From: Tetracentron sinense
Taxonomy: Eukaryota > Streptophyta > Magnoliopsida > Trochodendrales > Trochodendraceae
Direction: 5' to 3'
Assembly: GCA_015143295.1 (NCBI GenBank)
Contig: CM026563.1
Coordinates: forward strand, 806,001 to 870,000
DNA: 64,000 bases
Part shown: in pieces, positions 47,601-59,904 of the stretch
Layout of the letters: the number at the start of each line of letters is the position of its first letter
How positions within the stretch are numbered: position 1 is the first letter of the stretch
Position numbers and translations under genes: made by a program
The notes under the pieces: generated by a model
Told to the model about the DNA's origin: nothing
The model's database searches: none
The model's input: only the letters and a program-made list of their open reading frames with translations

Positions 47601-50369
47601 CTGTACAGAGCTCTTGCTTTAGTCAAGAAGTTGCCATTTCTCTGCCCAGTTATTTTCTTTGGAGCAAATTTGTGATGTCCAGTCTCGCTTTCTGCTGACT
47701 GAAAGCATGTTTGACAGGGGCTAATGATGTTTCTATGATACAAATGGCTGATGTTGGCGTTGGGATATGCGGTCAAGAAGGACGTCAAGCAGTGATGGCA
47801 TCAGATTTTGCTATGGGCCAGTTCCGATTTCTGAAAAGATTACTCCTTGTGCATGGACACTGGAATTATCAGCGTGTTGGTTACTTGGTTCTGTACAACT
47901 TCTACCGTAATGCTGTTTTCGTGTTGATGCTGTTCTGGTATGTATGGTTTCCTTTTGGTATTTGTAAAAACCCAATCTTTTGGATTTCCCTCTCTTAGTT
48001 ATTTGAGTACGTTCATACAACACTTTTTTCTTTCCCTTGTCTAGACTCTTTGCATTCTAATAGCTTTGGACATGGATACGTTCACAAATGTATAGCAAAG
48101 AAGCTTTTTGGGAAAGCAAAATCTGCAGCCTGCCAGGGATAAGTTCGATGGCTGCAGTTTCATAATTGTTTAGGGCCCACTTTTTGGGCTGCATTTTTTC
48201 CATTTTGTGCCTTATAACTAGACCACAGATTCATTTTAAAATGTACATTGCATAAATGAGCTGCCTATGCGATTAGTTCAAAGACATGTCTGACCCAATT
48301 TTTGAAATTTCCAAAGAGCTCCCTGGTCTGTTTTGTAGTAATAATATTTTGATGAAAAACAGGAATATAACTGTTCAATGTTGCAAACTGAGTTCTGAAT
48401 ACTGAATGATGTAACACGTCTGTCTATTAAATACTGACAAATTGATTGATATCCTCCTAAGCATCTGCCTTTGGTTCACATTTCTGGATTTTCTAGATTT
48501 ATCACTTGATTGTATGTTGGATGATTTATGGTATCTAAAACTGAGCTTTAGCTAATTGGAAACTATAATAGGTTTATAGATCATTTTAAGTTAGTAAGTG
48601 CAGTTGGCTAGCTTCCCGGGTTTGCTCCATGTGGTCATGTGTTCAACTCCCACTCCTTGACTTACCCTGGTATCCACAGGGAAAATTCTGAGTGGGTCGG
48701 TTTGAATACCTGAAGAGACTAGTCCTTGGCTCGAAGGCTTTGGGACACCCTCCGCTACAAAGAAAAGAAAAAAAAGGCTAGTTTTCCCTTTCAGCGTCTT
48801 TGTAATCAAGAAGTAGTTTTATGAAGTTTGTAGAATTGCTACATATGTGCTTTTAGTTACTAGAGAACTGGAAGGCATGGCCACAGTGATTGCTTGGTCT
48901 TGGCTAAGGTAAGAGCTTAGCCAGTGGCTTTACTTGCAGTAAATAATAAATGTGGATTATGCTATGCACAAGAGATGTCTTGTTTGCAGAAGGCATAATG
49001 TTGGGTGATGAGAATAGATAGGGCTAAATGCAAATCTAGAACTATGAAGGTGAGCATTGTTGCAAGGGTTTCTAAAATACTGACCGATTTAAGTATGTGG
49101 AGTGCAAAATTTAGTAAGGACATGTGCAGAGATGAGTTAAAAGTTACTGATGGGAAGGAAGATCCTACAAAGCCATCCTTTTCGCTATCACAGTTTTGTT
49201 TTCCGTACAGAGCTAGAGATTAAGATTAATGAAAATTGTTGTTGAGGGATGAAGATCCTACGAAACCATCCGTTGTTGCTTCTAGATCAAGTCCTGTAAT
49301 CACTAATTTGGGGTCGAGAGGCGAAGGAACTCAACCGAGTCAGAAGCCGCCGCATATTCTCAACTTCTCAATCATTGAAATCTCGCCGCAGTCTAGGACA
49401 CCAAACTTATTCGCTCCCCAACCTTTCAACGCAGTCGTCAATTGAAGCCTCTATTGAGAGCAAGTCGGAAAATAGTATCGAACTCATCCTTGAACTAACC
49501 ACACTGGACATCTGACCAAAACTTGATTTCAACCTCATTGCCTAGGTGGAATCTATAAAAAGGGGCTAGTACCCTAGCGACAACCATGATGCCTTTCCAA
49601 AGGCCCACGCCGTGTGGACCCCAAGCCCCTTTAGACATTCATGGAGAGACTAACCCATATTTTGCGACGATCACCTTTCTTCACAGACTCTCCCGCTCTT
49701 CGTCAAATCTCTATACCCATTTACTTAGAAGAGCCTTATTCACTGCACTGATAGAAACGAGGTTAAGCCCACCTGCTTTGAACGGTTTACAGATTTGGTT
49801 CCACTCAACCAAATGATATTTCCTTTTGACCCCTTGCTCATTCCAAAGGAAGTTTCGCTGGATTTCGAGGGATAGGGCTATAGACCTCGGGAGTGTTAGG
49901 GTGGAGAGATAATAAGTAGGGAGACTCCTAAGTGTACTCTTGACAAGGGTCAACTTTTCAATTCAAGATTCAAATTATTGAAGAATAAAAAGTCAATTTT
50001 CCAATTCAAGAACAAAATTCATTTTTTAGGAATTAGGTCAAAATTTCAACTAACAAAATGCTAAGAAATTTCTCAAAATTTAAAATTTCATAAATTATAT
50101 AATATCAAAAGATTACTAAAATTCGAAAGTCTGGTAAGAAAAGTCTTATATTTTAGTCTTCAAAAATATTTTCATGTACAGGGTCAAAAAGGCATCTAAC
50201 TGTTCAACAGAAAAAGACTTACATACTAGAGCCACCATTATGACAGGAAAATAAGCTTGCTGCTGAGATAAATAAGAAATGAGGTGGGCTATTAAATGTT
50301 AATCTTTTTAGATTATTGTCAACCCTATGAGGTTTGAAACTTTGAATTACTATGTTTATATATTAATAG

Positions 50370-50406
<37 letters not shown>

Positions 50407-52075
50407 ATTTAATATATATATATCAATGTTTTAAAACGTGAAGGCGTGAGACGAGGCGTTAGGACCTCAAGATGCATGAGGCGTAAACCTCACAAGAAAG
50501 CTTTATGCTCTCTCATTTTAGCAAATAAATAAAATATAAGAAAAATTGCAAAAAGATTCAAAAAGTTAATGAAAGATTATAGTATATATATATGTATGTA
50601 TTCGTGTACAATGTGTATGTTTGTGTGGGTGCACGTGTATATATAGGAAATATTATATAAATTAGTTGAAACAAATAACAAATTATAAAAATAAGGACAT
50701 TGTGTGGTTAGAAATCTTTAGTTAATGTATAAGACGTACGCCATAGACATAATGTGAGTTTCAAGGCATGAGGTGTGCCTTAGCACTGTCCAGGTTGGTG
50801 GTAAACACAGTACCGCCAGCCTGGAACAATGTTGAAAACAATACTTTCTCAAGTGTGGCCTGAGCCAAAACTAACCAATAGGGGCCCAGAGGGTCTGTGG
50901 GGATTAGGGGTTCTACTATGTGGTTCAGAAACTCCAAAAGAAGAGAGGGAGTACACTGTTTTACGCACTGTGCATGGTGGAGGTCTTTACAAATTTCCTG
51001 TGATTATCCTAAAAGGAAATCCATTACTTTTGCTTTTTGAATATGATCCTCTCATATGCTTCAAATCTTCTGGTACAAGTTGATTGTTGCTATAATTGTA
51101 TTTGTAGTCAAGGCATACAAAATGACTACAGTGGGGTACTAAGTTCTCTGGAGTTTAGTGTATTGTCTTTATAGGGGACTGAATTTTGTTAGTGTTTGTG
51201 GAGGTTTATTCACCATGTTGAATATGATTCAGTTTTTCCAATCATCAAATGCCCAAAATATATTACTCAGTTTTGTGCTGTAGTTGTTGGTTTTATTAAG
51301 GCTAAAATTAATAGAGTTCTGCAAATTCGCAGGTATATATTGTGCACAGCTTTTTCAACAACTTCTGCATTAACAGACTGGAGTAGCGTTTTCTATTCTG
51401 TTATCTATACTTCTATCCCTACAATAGTTGTTGGTATTCTGGACAAGGACTTAAGTCATAAGACACTACTCCAGTATCCAAAGCTTTACAGTGCAGGACA
51501 TAGACAGGAGAGTTACAATATGCAGCTTTTCTGGATGACGATGGTCGACACTCTTTGGCAAAGTCTTGTTCTCTTCTATATACCTCTATTCACCTATAAG
51601 GAGAGTTCAATTGACATATGGAGTATGGGCAGCCTATGGACAATTGCAGTTGTTGTCCTTGTGAATATCCACTTGGCAATGGACATTCAACGTTGGGTAT
51701 TAATTACTCATGTTGCAACATGGGGATCTATAATGATTACTTATGTTTGTATGGTGATATTGGATTCCATACCCATCTTTCCCAATTACTGGTTAGTCTG
51801 TTCATTTACATATTCATTGACTTCTACTGAATTTGTGCTTTCTAGTGCTTTGATGCTTTTCTATCTTTTGCAGGACAATTTACAATCTGGCGAAGTCAGC
51901 AACCTATTGGCTCACTATATTGCTTATAACAATCTTAGCATTGCTCCCTCGTTTTCTTTTCAAAGTCTTACATCAGACTTTTTGGCCTTCAGATATTCAG
52001 ATAGCTAGAGAAGCTGAAATACTGAGGAAACGGGCCAATCATTTGAGATCAAAACCAGATCAAAGTTCAGGTTAA
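37215..52075 (+). CDS. ALA1-like: P4-type phospholipid-transporting ATPase, ALA1 clade
   Basis: Seven coding exons: 37215-38980, 45712-46057, 46276-47068, 47289-47412, 47718-47937, 51333-51791, 51874-52075. About 1300 aa; this ALA1-like group is about 1200-1300 aa. The enzyme flips phospholipids across membranes using ATP. Seen in order: M1-M2 ([20 protein letters not shown]...), actuator DGES (38158), M3-M4 with the PISL turn ([12 protein letters not shown]), phosphorylation motif DKTGTLT (Asp at 38860), KGAD nucleotide-binding motif, GDGAND (split over exons 4/5), and M5-M10. Oddities: exon 1 needs a one-base frame change between 37372 and 37400 to join the N-terminal ORF (ATG 37215) to the main frame, unless translation starts at Met 37552; intron 3 begins GC, not GT. 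Other junctions fit. It could be functional or an early pseudogene. Confidence 0.88.
37372..37403 (+). other. frame conflict in flippase exon 1
   Basis: The frame opened by ATG 37215 reads to TGA at 37401-37403, while the catalytic frame is open from 37372 and is shifted by one base. The overlap contains CTGTCTCTGTCTG, a slippage-prone tract. One extra base here would explain it. It may be a sequencing error, a true allele, or a sign that the real start is Met 37552. Confidence 0.7.
39192..41362 (-). pseudogene. L1-type LINE in flippase intron 1, reverse-transcriptase part
   Basis: Antisense to the flippase. The 604-codon frame 41164-39350 contains [20 protein letters not shown], the active-site FADD ([14 protein letters not shown]), SRYLGLPLG, and a C-terminal zf-RVT with [20 protein letters not shown]. 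Upstream sequence up to 41362 reads [14 protein letters not shown] and [12 protein letters not shown], then a TGA where Trp is expected, so the ORF is broken. There is no endonuclease part: the element is 5'-truncated. Its A-tail is the T-run near 39195. No clear target duplication. It is the best preserved of the LINE copies here. Confidence 0.9.
41586..41608. repeat. GT microsatellite
   Basis: TATATATATATA followed by about eleven GT units, in flippase intron 1. Confidence 0.9.
41780..42200 (-). pseudogene. RNase H relic
   Basis: The minus strand reads [24 protein letters not shown] followed, after a frame change, by ADSLATEAC-like sequence and then [13 protein letters not shown]. This is the C-terminal part of the LINE RNase H-like domain, and it is broken. 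It lies in flippase intron 1. Confidence 0.6.
42300..43635 (+). pseudogene. LINE 3' fragment interrupted by a solo LTR
   Basis: The plus strand reads ...ALILGV up to 42399 and, after the [18 protein letters not shown], so the coding sequence joins exactly across the insertion. The element ends with TTGATTACCTATC and an A-tail near 43625. The left boundary is approximate. Confidence 0.75.
42400..43298. mobile_element. solo LTR (899 bp) with AGTGG target duplication
   Basis: It begins TGTCGCGACCC and ends GGGGCTCTACA, a TG...CA pair typical of plant LTRs. AGTGG lies on both sides (42395-42399 and 43299-43303). It has no internal region, so it is the product of LTR-LTR recombination. It split a LINE in flippase intron 1. 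Confidence 0.88.
43654..44231. mobile_element. foldback element with CGTAACGG repeats
   Basis: Left end CAGGGTTAAAAAAAA, right end TTTTTAACCATAG; both arms carry several GTAACGG, TTTCGG and CCGTTAC motifs. The direct repeat GTTTATC flanks it (43647-43653 and 44232-44238). No ORF. Confidence 0.6.
44240..45711 (+). other. remainder of flippase intron 1
   Basis: AT-rich, with a 20-bp tandem duplication CTTCCTGAGTTTTGATCTAAA near 44757-44798. No gene. It ends in the acceptor TTTGTTGCAG|CAG, a NAGNAG site. Confidence 0.5.
47069..47288 (+). other. GC-AG intron 3 of the flippase gene
   Basis: Exon 3 ends TCAGAG at 47068 and the next bases are GCATGG; the acceptor is CAACAG at 47288. Keeping phase 0 and the protein sequence [12 protein letters not shown] requires this donor. 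If unspliced, the frame stops after a few codons. Confidence 0.75.
48599..48778 (+). mobile_element. tRNA-derived SINE in flippase intron 5
   Basis: GTTGGCTAGCTTCCCGGG as the A-box region and GTTCAACTCC (48641-48650) as the B-box are at the right distance, and the sequence ends in ACAAAGAAAAGAAAAAAAA. Typical plant SINE layout; target duplication not resolved. Confidence 0.55.
49240..49960 (-). pseudogene. LINE fragment in flippase intron 5
   Basis: The minus strand reads [18 protein letters not shown] ... [19 protein letters not shown] ... [19 protein letters not shown], the part after the RT core of the same type of LINE as at 39192-41362. Stops break it. Antisense to the flippase. Confidence 0.85.
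50376..50408. repeat. TA/GT microsatellite
   Basis: TATATATATATA followed by about twelve GT units in flippase intron 5. Confidence 0.85.
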
Positions 52076-52802
52076 CTTTCATATTACTTTCTTGTAAACA
52101 GACCCCATTTGATTTGATTTTGTTTTTTTTTTGGTAAAGCAATCATATACTAAATAAATGGCAAAATGTACAGAGCTAGGCTCCCAAGCAAGTGAGCCAA
52201 AAGAAGAGCAATCAATCTTGTACAAAAAAATGAACCAGGCATGGTTCCAGCCTCCAAAGAAGCAAAAAAACAGAGAAACCTTGAGTTCATCCATCTGATA
52301 TGGTTTGCCTTGGGTTCATCTATCGTGTGTTTCCTTGTAGGACCCATCATCAAAAAATTCACAGTAAGTGCATGGTTTCATTTTCTATTGTTCTTCATGA
52401 GACATACGTCAGATTAAATTAGTTTTGGTTGCTAATATCAGTAAATGTGAATCTCTGGAGACCAATTATGATGCTAACTTGATGTCTAATTTTCACAAAC
52501 TATTTTGTATAATGATATGCACAAGTAAAATTGTTAACACCATAAAAACACATTAATCAATGATTTATCAATATGTGAAGAAATAACTAATAATATTCAT
52601 GATATGAATAAGCATACTGCAACACTACTTCTCATTCAGTTTATTTACTTCATTTTGAGAGGATCTTCAGTGTGGTGAAGTCACCCCGTTGTTCTTCACT
52701 TCCACGCATACAGAGGTTCAGGTTTAGGAATTCTTGTTCAAGAATGTAACTTACTTTTCAAGTGGTTTAACAACTAGCAAGACTCCATACATGCATATAG
52801 CA

Positions 52803-53758
52803 CCACATTGCTCTTCCCAGAAGAAGAGAAGCATATGCTAGATTTGTATAGAAGAAGATAAAGGCACTGTATTGTTTTAGTTTAGAGAAAATATAAATAA
52901 AAATTACTTTTTTAATATCATTAAAAAATACTATTTTTAGTAAAAACCATATATATTATCGAATAATAAGGTAGAGAGAATGACCCCGTGTCCTGTCTTA
53001 ATTCAAATATACACCATTTTGTTGAAGATATCTTTTGATCTTTATAATAGGGAAGGGAAAATTGAAAATTTCCAAACATGCCAAAGTACATGATAACAAT
53101 ATTTATCTTCTTGTTTATGTATGTGCCAGAAGTCTTTTACTTGTTGGCGTTTCATTGATGTTTATGGTTTTTCATTTGTCAGATGAGTTGCACATGCTCA
53201 TGCGAGATAGAACATTTGCGAAAAAAATAGAGATTTGGAACAAACAAGTAGAAGGATTAAGTTTGGCAAAAAAAAAAGAACCACATTGCTCTTCCCAGAA
53301 GAAGAGAAGCATATGCTAGATTTGTATAGAAGAAGATAAAGGCACTGTATTGTTTTAGTTTAGAGAAAATATAAATAAAAATTAATTTTTTAATATCATT
53401 AAAAAATACTATTTTTAGTAAAAACCATATATATTATCGAATAATAAGGTAGAGAGAATGACCCTGTGTCCTGTCTTAATTCAAATATACACCATTTTGT
53501 TGAAGATATCTTTTGATCTTTATAATAGGGAAGGGAAAATTGAAAATTTCCAAACATGCCAAAGTACATGATAACAATATTTATCTTCTTGTTTATGTAT
53601 GTGCCAGAAGTCTTTTACTTGTTGGCGTTTCATTGATGTTTATGGTTTTTCATTTGTCAGATGAGTTGCACATGCTCATGCGAGATAGAACATTTGCGAA
53701 AAAAATAGAGATTTGGAACAAACAAGTAGAAGGATTAAGTTTGGCAAAAAAAAAAGAA
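52803..53758. repeat. 478-bp recent tandem duplication
   Basis: Copy 1 52803-53280, copy 2 53281-53758, head to tail. I see two differences (C/A in an ATTA-TTTTTT stretch and CCCC/CCCT). Both copies can be read as the same peptide segment (LLVYVCARSLLLVGVSLMFM ... ELHMLMRDRTFAKKIEIWNK), which I do not recognise and which begins at a non-ATG codon. Confidence 0.93.
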
Positions 53759-53759
53759 G

Positions 53760-54360
53760 GATTAAGGGGGAGGAGAGATTGTAAACTAAAAGTGGATAGA
53801 GTACATGGAGGAATCATGGAATTACAATGAGATGATTTGGGTGGTAGAAGAATTCCATGAGGATGGATCTCGATCACCTTGGGGTGATATCTATGAGAGT
53901 AACTAAGATAGAGGTGAAATGCCCTGGTGGTCCGGATTGTAAGAAATGATTGGGGCGAGAATATGCAAGAAAAACAAGACGAGGATATCCGTTGTTTGTA
54001 TAGAGAGATGGAAGTGTTTCATTTCCTCCCCTGTAACAGTGAAATGGTGCTGTGTTGATAACATCTGAGGTACCCATGCATGCACAAGACCCTAAGGGAA
54101 CTCAACCGTTTCTAATTTTGGTACAAGTTAATGTACATCAGAAGTGGTGACTGTGGACCCGTCATCAATCAGGTCCGTCCTTTACAATGTGTACTGTGAA
54201 GTGACCCAGTTGAACAATATTAACATCCATTCCACAGCTGTGTTATTATTTTTCTTACGAAATTGGTATGTGTACATTTTTCCGTTTAGATGGATGAAGC
54301 TATTCAGAGACCCAACACGAATTCATTTTTGGTGCGCAGGTGCAGTATGATTTGGCAGGT
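53760..54360. other. intergenic DNA
   Basis: No gene or clear repeat recognised. Confidence 0.4.
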
Positions 54361-54363
54361 TAA

Positions 54364-54507
54364 CCTATGTTTGGTTGTCAAGAAAATAGGTGAAAACATG
54401 AAAAAGAAAAGAATTTTTTTAGATTTCTAATACAATTCCTAGCTGTATTTTGCACAATCTTCTTTTCTTTTCTCTTTTCACTTATTTGCTCGGCAACCAA
54501 ACATAGG
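54364..54507. mobile_element. 144-bp hairpin MITE, copy 2 of the CTATGTTTGGTTG family
   Basis: CCTATGTTTGGTTGTCAAGA at left and TGCTCGGCAACCAAACATAGG at right are inverse. Same family as 19048-19190. Confidence 0.75.
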
Positions 54508-54509
54508 CA

Positions 54510-55435
54510 TAGTTTCAACATCCTCCAAAGTAACAGACCGAAACATCAAAACACGAGCTCCTCTCAGATCGTGCTGTTTAAAACTAAGCTAAATAGATGT
54601 AGAAATGATTGGGCTTGGACTTGAAACTAGTAGAAGTTGAGCACGCACCGTACTGGACCCTGATGCACGAACCCAGTAAGGGCTAGAGAAGGGAAAAGCA
54701 ACTCTCTCATGTATCTGCACCTCATTTGCATGCAAATTGCAATACGCAGTGGCGAACCAAATGCTTATGTAGGCCTTTGTGTGCTGATTTATGGGAGTGG
54801 AAACCTTGAGATCTTCAATGGCGCTCTCTTGAAATAACAAATAATGATAAAGAATAAGTTCCTCTTGTTTTCAAATTGGATATCATAAACTAATCTCAAT
54901 TCTCAATGATATATATTTTTAAGGATTAACCACAAAGAATTTGGTCATGTGCATGAGTTTTAGCTGGTGGGTCTCATATGATTCGACATCGTGACCTGAT
55001 GGTAGCATCATCATTATTTAAGCCTGCGCTTTGAGAAAACTTAAAAGACTGCACTTAGAACTCCATGGGCCGTGATTGGGCTGAAAACAGATCTAAATCA
55101 TGAGAGCGCTGAAACGTCTTCCAAGTGTCTAGTGGATGGTAGGTGTTTGATCATGGTCCTGTGACCGATACTGCTAAGGTTCTATGACCACCATTCAATG
55201 GTCCTACAGAGATCTGCATCAAATTCAATTACAATTAAAACCATCTTTTTCTTTTTAACATTCAAAATTTTCCTGTAGAGCTTTCCAAGTTCATCTCATT
55301 GGTGTCACAATTAGAGAGGTAGAGAACTGATCTCAAATTCATGGCAGGAGATATTATCACCAAATGGAACTTCAAATCAGATGTTAGTTAATTCAAATCG
55401 ACTCTCAGTTCACAGTTGGCGCAAGATGTGTCAAA
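54510..55435. other. intergenic DNA
   Basis: No gene recognised in either strand. Confidence 0.4.
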
Positions 55436-55439
55436 GGAA

Positions 55440-57010
55440 AAATAAAAAGCGGTATGGGTTTTAGAGATTTGTGCATTTTCAATAGAGCTTTACTTGCAAA
55501 GCAAGGGTGGAAACCGGACTAATTTTGGGCTACGGTGATGAGAGGCCTATACAACCCGCCACCCGTCCTTAAAAGCTCAACTAGGATATAGACCATCATG
55601 GGGCTAGAGAAGTATTCTTACGGAACAATCTATCATTGAAAAAGGAATCAGGTGGCAAGTGGGGACCAATGATTCGGTTATGTTTTGGGAGGATAATTGG
55701 GTCCCATTGCTTCCTAGTTTCAAACTTTACTCGCCAAAGCCGATGTATATGAGGGACCGCCAAGTTAAATACTATTTCAATCAGCATGATAGGTTGTGGA
55801 AAGGTGGGCTTGCTTAGAAGGTTCTTATCTGAAAATGAGGTAGCAGCAGTCTTACTGGTTCACCCTAGCCCTTTGGGGGCCCAAGATCGATTGAGTTGGC
55901 ACTATACTGCCAATGGTACCTTTTCAACCAAATCGACATACCACCTTGGCAAAACTTTGGACCAGCAGAGGAACACAGATTTGGGTCCATTATCAACCAC
56001 AATCTCAGAGAAGGTTTGGAAAAAAATCTGGACAGCTAAGGTAGTACCAAAGCTCCAAACTTTTCTTTGGCGCTGCTGCTACAACTTGCTATGGTACCAA
56101 CAAAACTTATCTCCAGAAAGATTAGAAAGATTATGGTAGATTTGAGTTGTCCTATGTGCAAAGATCATACTGAGACGATTGAACATGTCTTATTATTTTT
56201 TTGCCACTTTGCAAGAGCGGTATTATACATGGAGCCCATATGAGATTGCATCCTTCTCACAATGGTGGGAAAAGTGGGTTGAACATATAAAGAAGGGGCT
56301 GGAGGCTGACTATGCTACAACAGTACTAGTGATAACCACATTGTGGGAGATTTGGTTAGCCAGAAATTCAATAGTCTTTGATGGTGGTAACTCGGACCCA
56401 AGGAGTACAGTGGAAAGAATTCACCAATTTGCAGCTGAGATATTTGAGGAACTGGGTATGGACTTGAGTGAAGCCATGGACCATAGGGAATGTGAGGACT
56501 CTATATCTTGGAATCCTCTGCCAAGGGTCTAGCTCAAGATCAATTGCATGTGATGGAGCAGAGCATCTCTCTTTCAGACCATGCAGCTGGCTGTGGTTTT
56601 CTTTTCAGAACCCATACGGGTCGAGCAATTTGTTTTATATCTTAACCCCCTCCAAGGTGGTTCGACTTTGCAATAAAAGAAAGTCTCCTTTTGGCTAAAC
56701 GTAGGAGCTTGATTCACTATATTTTGGTCTCTAATGGCAATGATAGATGGCAAGGAGGTGCAGGTGCAGGTGCATTGGAAGACTTCAGCCATTTTAGAAG
56801 ATAACAAGAAGTTGTGATCAGGATCCCCTTTTGCTCAGGCTAGTTTTATCCATAGAAAAGGAAATGGCGACGCCCAGAACCTTGCTAGAGCTGCTCTGTG
56901 GGTCGAGTCAACCTCCTACTACAGTATGTAATTTGAATTTTATGATTCCTGATACCCGAATGGGAGCCTGCTTCTTTCTCTTGTTTAAATGATATAATGG
57001 ATTACCCAAA
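55440..57010 (+). pseudogene. LINE 3' part with zf-RVT and RNase H
   Basis: Begins GFRDLCIFNRALLAKQGWKP (55456 on); a frame at 55786-56139 holds the zf-RVT region (AQDRLSWHYTANGTFSTKS ... VWKKIWTAKVVPKLQTFLWR), and 56179-56532 continues with TLWEIWLARNSIVFDG. Near 56830-56900 there is SFIHRKGNGDAQNLARAA, the end of the RNase H-like domain. Stops and frame changes throughout. It ends at ATTACCCAAAAAAA near 57010. Confidence 0.85.
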
Positions 57011-57451
57011 AAAACCAATCAAATCGTTGTGGATTATTTAATGTTATAAAACAAAATGTCAGAAGTAGAGTTGAAACGTGAAAATGAAAGAATTATCAGA
57101 GAGGTAGAGAACAGATCTCAAATTCTTGTCATGATACTTTAATTGGATAGGCTAGACGACTACAATTTTAAAAATAATTGAAAATAATGCCCTAAATAAT
57201 GTATGGTTTGTGACAACAATTGAAGAGGAGAAGAAGAAGAAGAAAAAGAAGAATAATGACTTTTTTTTTTTTCCCTTTTCTTCCCTCTTAGTGTATAGCT
57301 AAATTTTAATGGGTTTTTTCCTTTTAAAACCTAGGGTACAATCAATAAATGTTGGAGTGTGCCAGCACCATTTTTTTTATAAGTAATTGAATAAGTGGAA
57401 TATTATTCAAATTTTAATATCTTTATTGAATTTGAATATGAACATTATGTT

Positions 57452-58709
57452 TGCCATGACCCAAAATCTCATTCTAGGTCAGAGTAGAACTTTGCATCAC
57501 ATCACAACACCGCATTATCATGAACTTAAAATGGCATACTTAAGATACCCAACTTAAATTTCTTTAATTAATCTCTGAAATCATAATGTCATTTAAAGTA
57601 ATCTCCAACATAAACTTAAACATCCCAAACTATCATTACAACCCTTTACTCAAAAGAAAAGAAAAGAAAAATTGGACAAAACATAACTAAAATTGTATTA
57701 AAAATTCATAATTTTCTTTTATTTTCCATGTTTCCACCTATTTTATCGGCAACCAAAAAATACATTAAGGTAAAAGTCTAAAAATCTAGAAATTCAATAG
57801 TATGGATATTTATCCAAAGGATCTTCCGGTTCTACAATATCACATTCAGTTTCTTTTAGAAATTCTTCCTCTTCCCAAAGTTCAGTAACCATCTATGAAT
57901 CTATACTTGTTGACATAAACATATCGGTTGAGCAACATGCAGCTCCGTAGATATAAAGTCCTAACTAATAATATTATAAATATTTACATAGCATTCATGC
58001 TTATTATACTTAACATTTCATAAAATACCTACATAGCATACATCAGAGTACGGAAGACAAGTGATCACATATTAATCTTACTTAACTTGTGAGCACCTTA
58101 TCTTACATAACTTGTGAGCTTATTTAATTTACTTAACTTGTGAGCTTATTTGTGAGATAACATACTAAGAGAAGTTATATCTACCTTTAATTGATGATTC
58201 TCTGCGATCGAAGACTTCGCTTCATAGCAATCCATGTATCCAACGAGATGAAATCGCTCTTTTGATCACGTTCTCTCATTCCTCAAGTTTTTCTTTCTTT
58301 GCCAAGCCTCTCTCTTCTTCCTTCAAGCAAAAGTTCTCTAGAACCTTAGGTTTTCCTATCTCTAAAGTTCTAAAGCTCTTAGATTGGATAAGAAACTCTA
58401 ATCCCACGAATGAAGACTTATTTTTTGGGTTTGCCTCTAAAGTTTCCTAATTGTTCATGATTTTGTAGGTTTTTAACAGTTCTGAGCAACGTTGTTCGGA
58501 CGCCTTGCATTATGCCTGGCTGTTCAAACACCTTACATTTGGGAATTTGAGCAATTGCTCTGACTGGGTTGGCTAAGAGATAGCTTTTTGGACGCCCTTA
58601 AGGTCTGTTCAAACGCCCAACTTTTTTATTACTTTTAAGTGAACATTGATATCAAGCATATAAAACATAGAAATGATCAAAAAAGAATAAATGAAAGAAA
58701 GTCTCTACA
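57452..58709. mobile_element. solo LTR (1258 bp)
   Basis: Begins TGCCATGACCC and ends GTCTCTACA; flanks ATGTT (57447-57451) and ATGTC (58710-58714) match at four of five bases. Start and end resemble those of the LTR at 42400-43298, so a related family is likely. It contains a partial CTATGTTTGGTTG MITE near 57650-57765. Confidence 0.65.
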
Positions 58710-58719
58710 ATGTCTCACA

Positions 58720-59825
58720 ATCCATTGAAAATCTAATTAAATTTGAATAATGTAATCTAATCAAATTCAAATAGTGTTATACCTGCTTCAGATTTAATCC
58801 GTTTATAGCCCTAATACTAATTCTAGAGTATCGTTTCAAATTGCCCCATGTCTCAATTCCCGGACTTTCCACATTTGCGTTACCACTGGTTGTTCAATGC
58901 CACATCATGCACGGGCTTGGGGTGGTCTCGGTCCTAAATGGTTTCATTAGCAAAATCAATACCTAGGCATCTGTCAAAGGAAATCTATTGCTAGCAATTA
59001 ATAATATGCCGCGGAAGGCTCATGCAAAAGCATTAGTCTTAAGAGTTAGTGCTGACATTTCCAGCGAGAATCGAGAGAAGTGTTTTCGGGTTAGGCTTAC
59101 TATTAGAGCCTTTTTTTTCTTCCATTTTTAGGGTTTGAACCTAGCCCTAAATCTAATTCTAAAATATCTATTTCCATGCATAGACAATAACTCCCTATTA
59201 TAATGAAGGGGTTAATGCTCTTCCTACTAGATTTTAGAAAATGCTTGACATATCAATGGAAAAACCTTTTAAAATGAAAGGCCGTATTTTTCCATGCGAC
59301 CACTTTTACTCTTTCATGCTTTTATTGCTTATCAATAGTGAATGTCTTGTAGCATAAGCGATGGTAGAGGAACGAACAGAGCATCTCTCGTAGAACCGTA
59401 AGGCAACCGTTTGGTAAGCAAAGTAAGTTCAGTATCATTGTTGAAGCGATGGTGACTTTGAGATCAGAGGCTTGGGGTGGCTATAGAGATGAAGTCTATA
59501 GGCACAGGTACTCAAAAGGTTCCATTAGTAAAGCTAATTAAGTGAAGTACAGTTCGCTGCTACGAAATCTTAATAGCCTTTTCCTCAAAAACCCCTCCTA
59601 TAATTCAATCCATTTACCTGAAGAGGAAATAAAAAGCCGGGTTAATAGTAAAGGGGACTCAAGTGCCACCTCAATGTTCCTTGATATGATCTTGCCTTGA
59701 AGGTTGCTCTATCAATGCATTTAAGGGTTCAACTACTGCAACTAGTGCTGCTACCTAGGTGGGGTTGCAAATAAGAAATCCGCCTAACCTCCTTTCTTAA
59801 GATTTACCCCAATTTAAAAAATATT
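58720..59825. other. intergenic DNA
   Basis: No gene recognised; scattered short motifs only. Confidence 0.4.
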
Positions 59826-59904
59826 TTTGTATTGAATCTCAATTTGAAGAATGCTAATCAACTTTATAGGGAAAAAATGGGATCTACAATGCCAAGAGTC
59901 GAGA

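Noticed and set aside
53035-53830. Two identical small proteins in tandem
   Set aside because: They start at TTG rather than ATG, and exist because the 478-bp block is duplicated; no family recognised.
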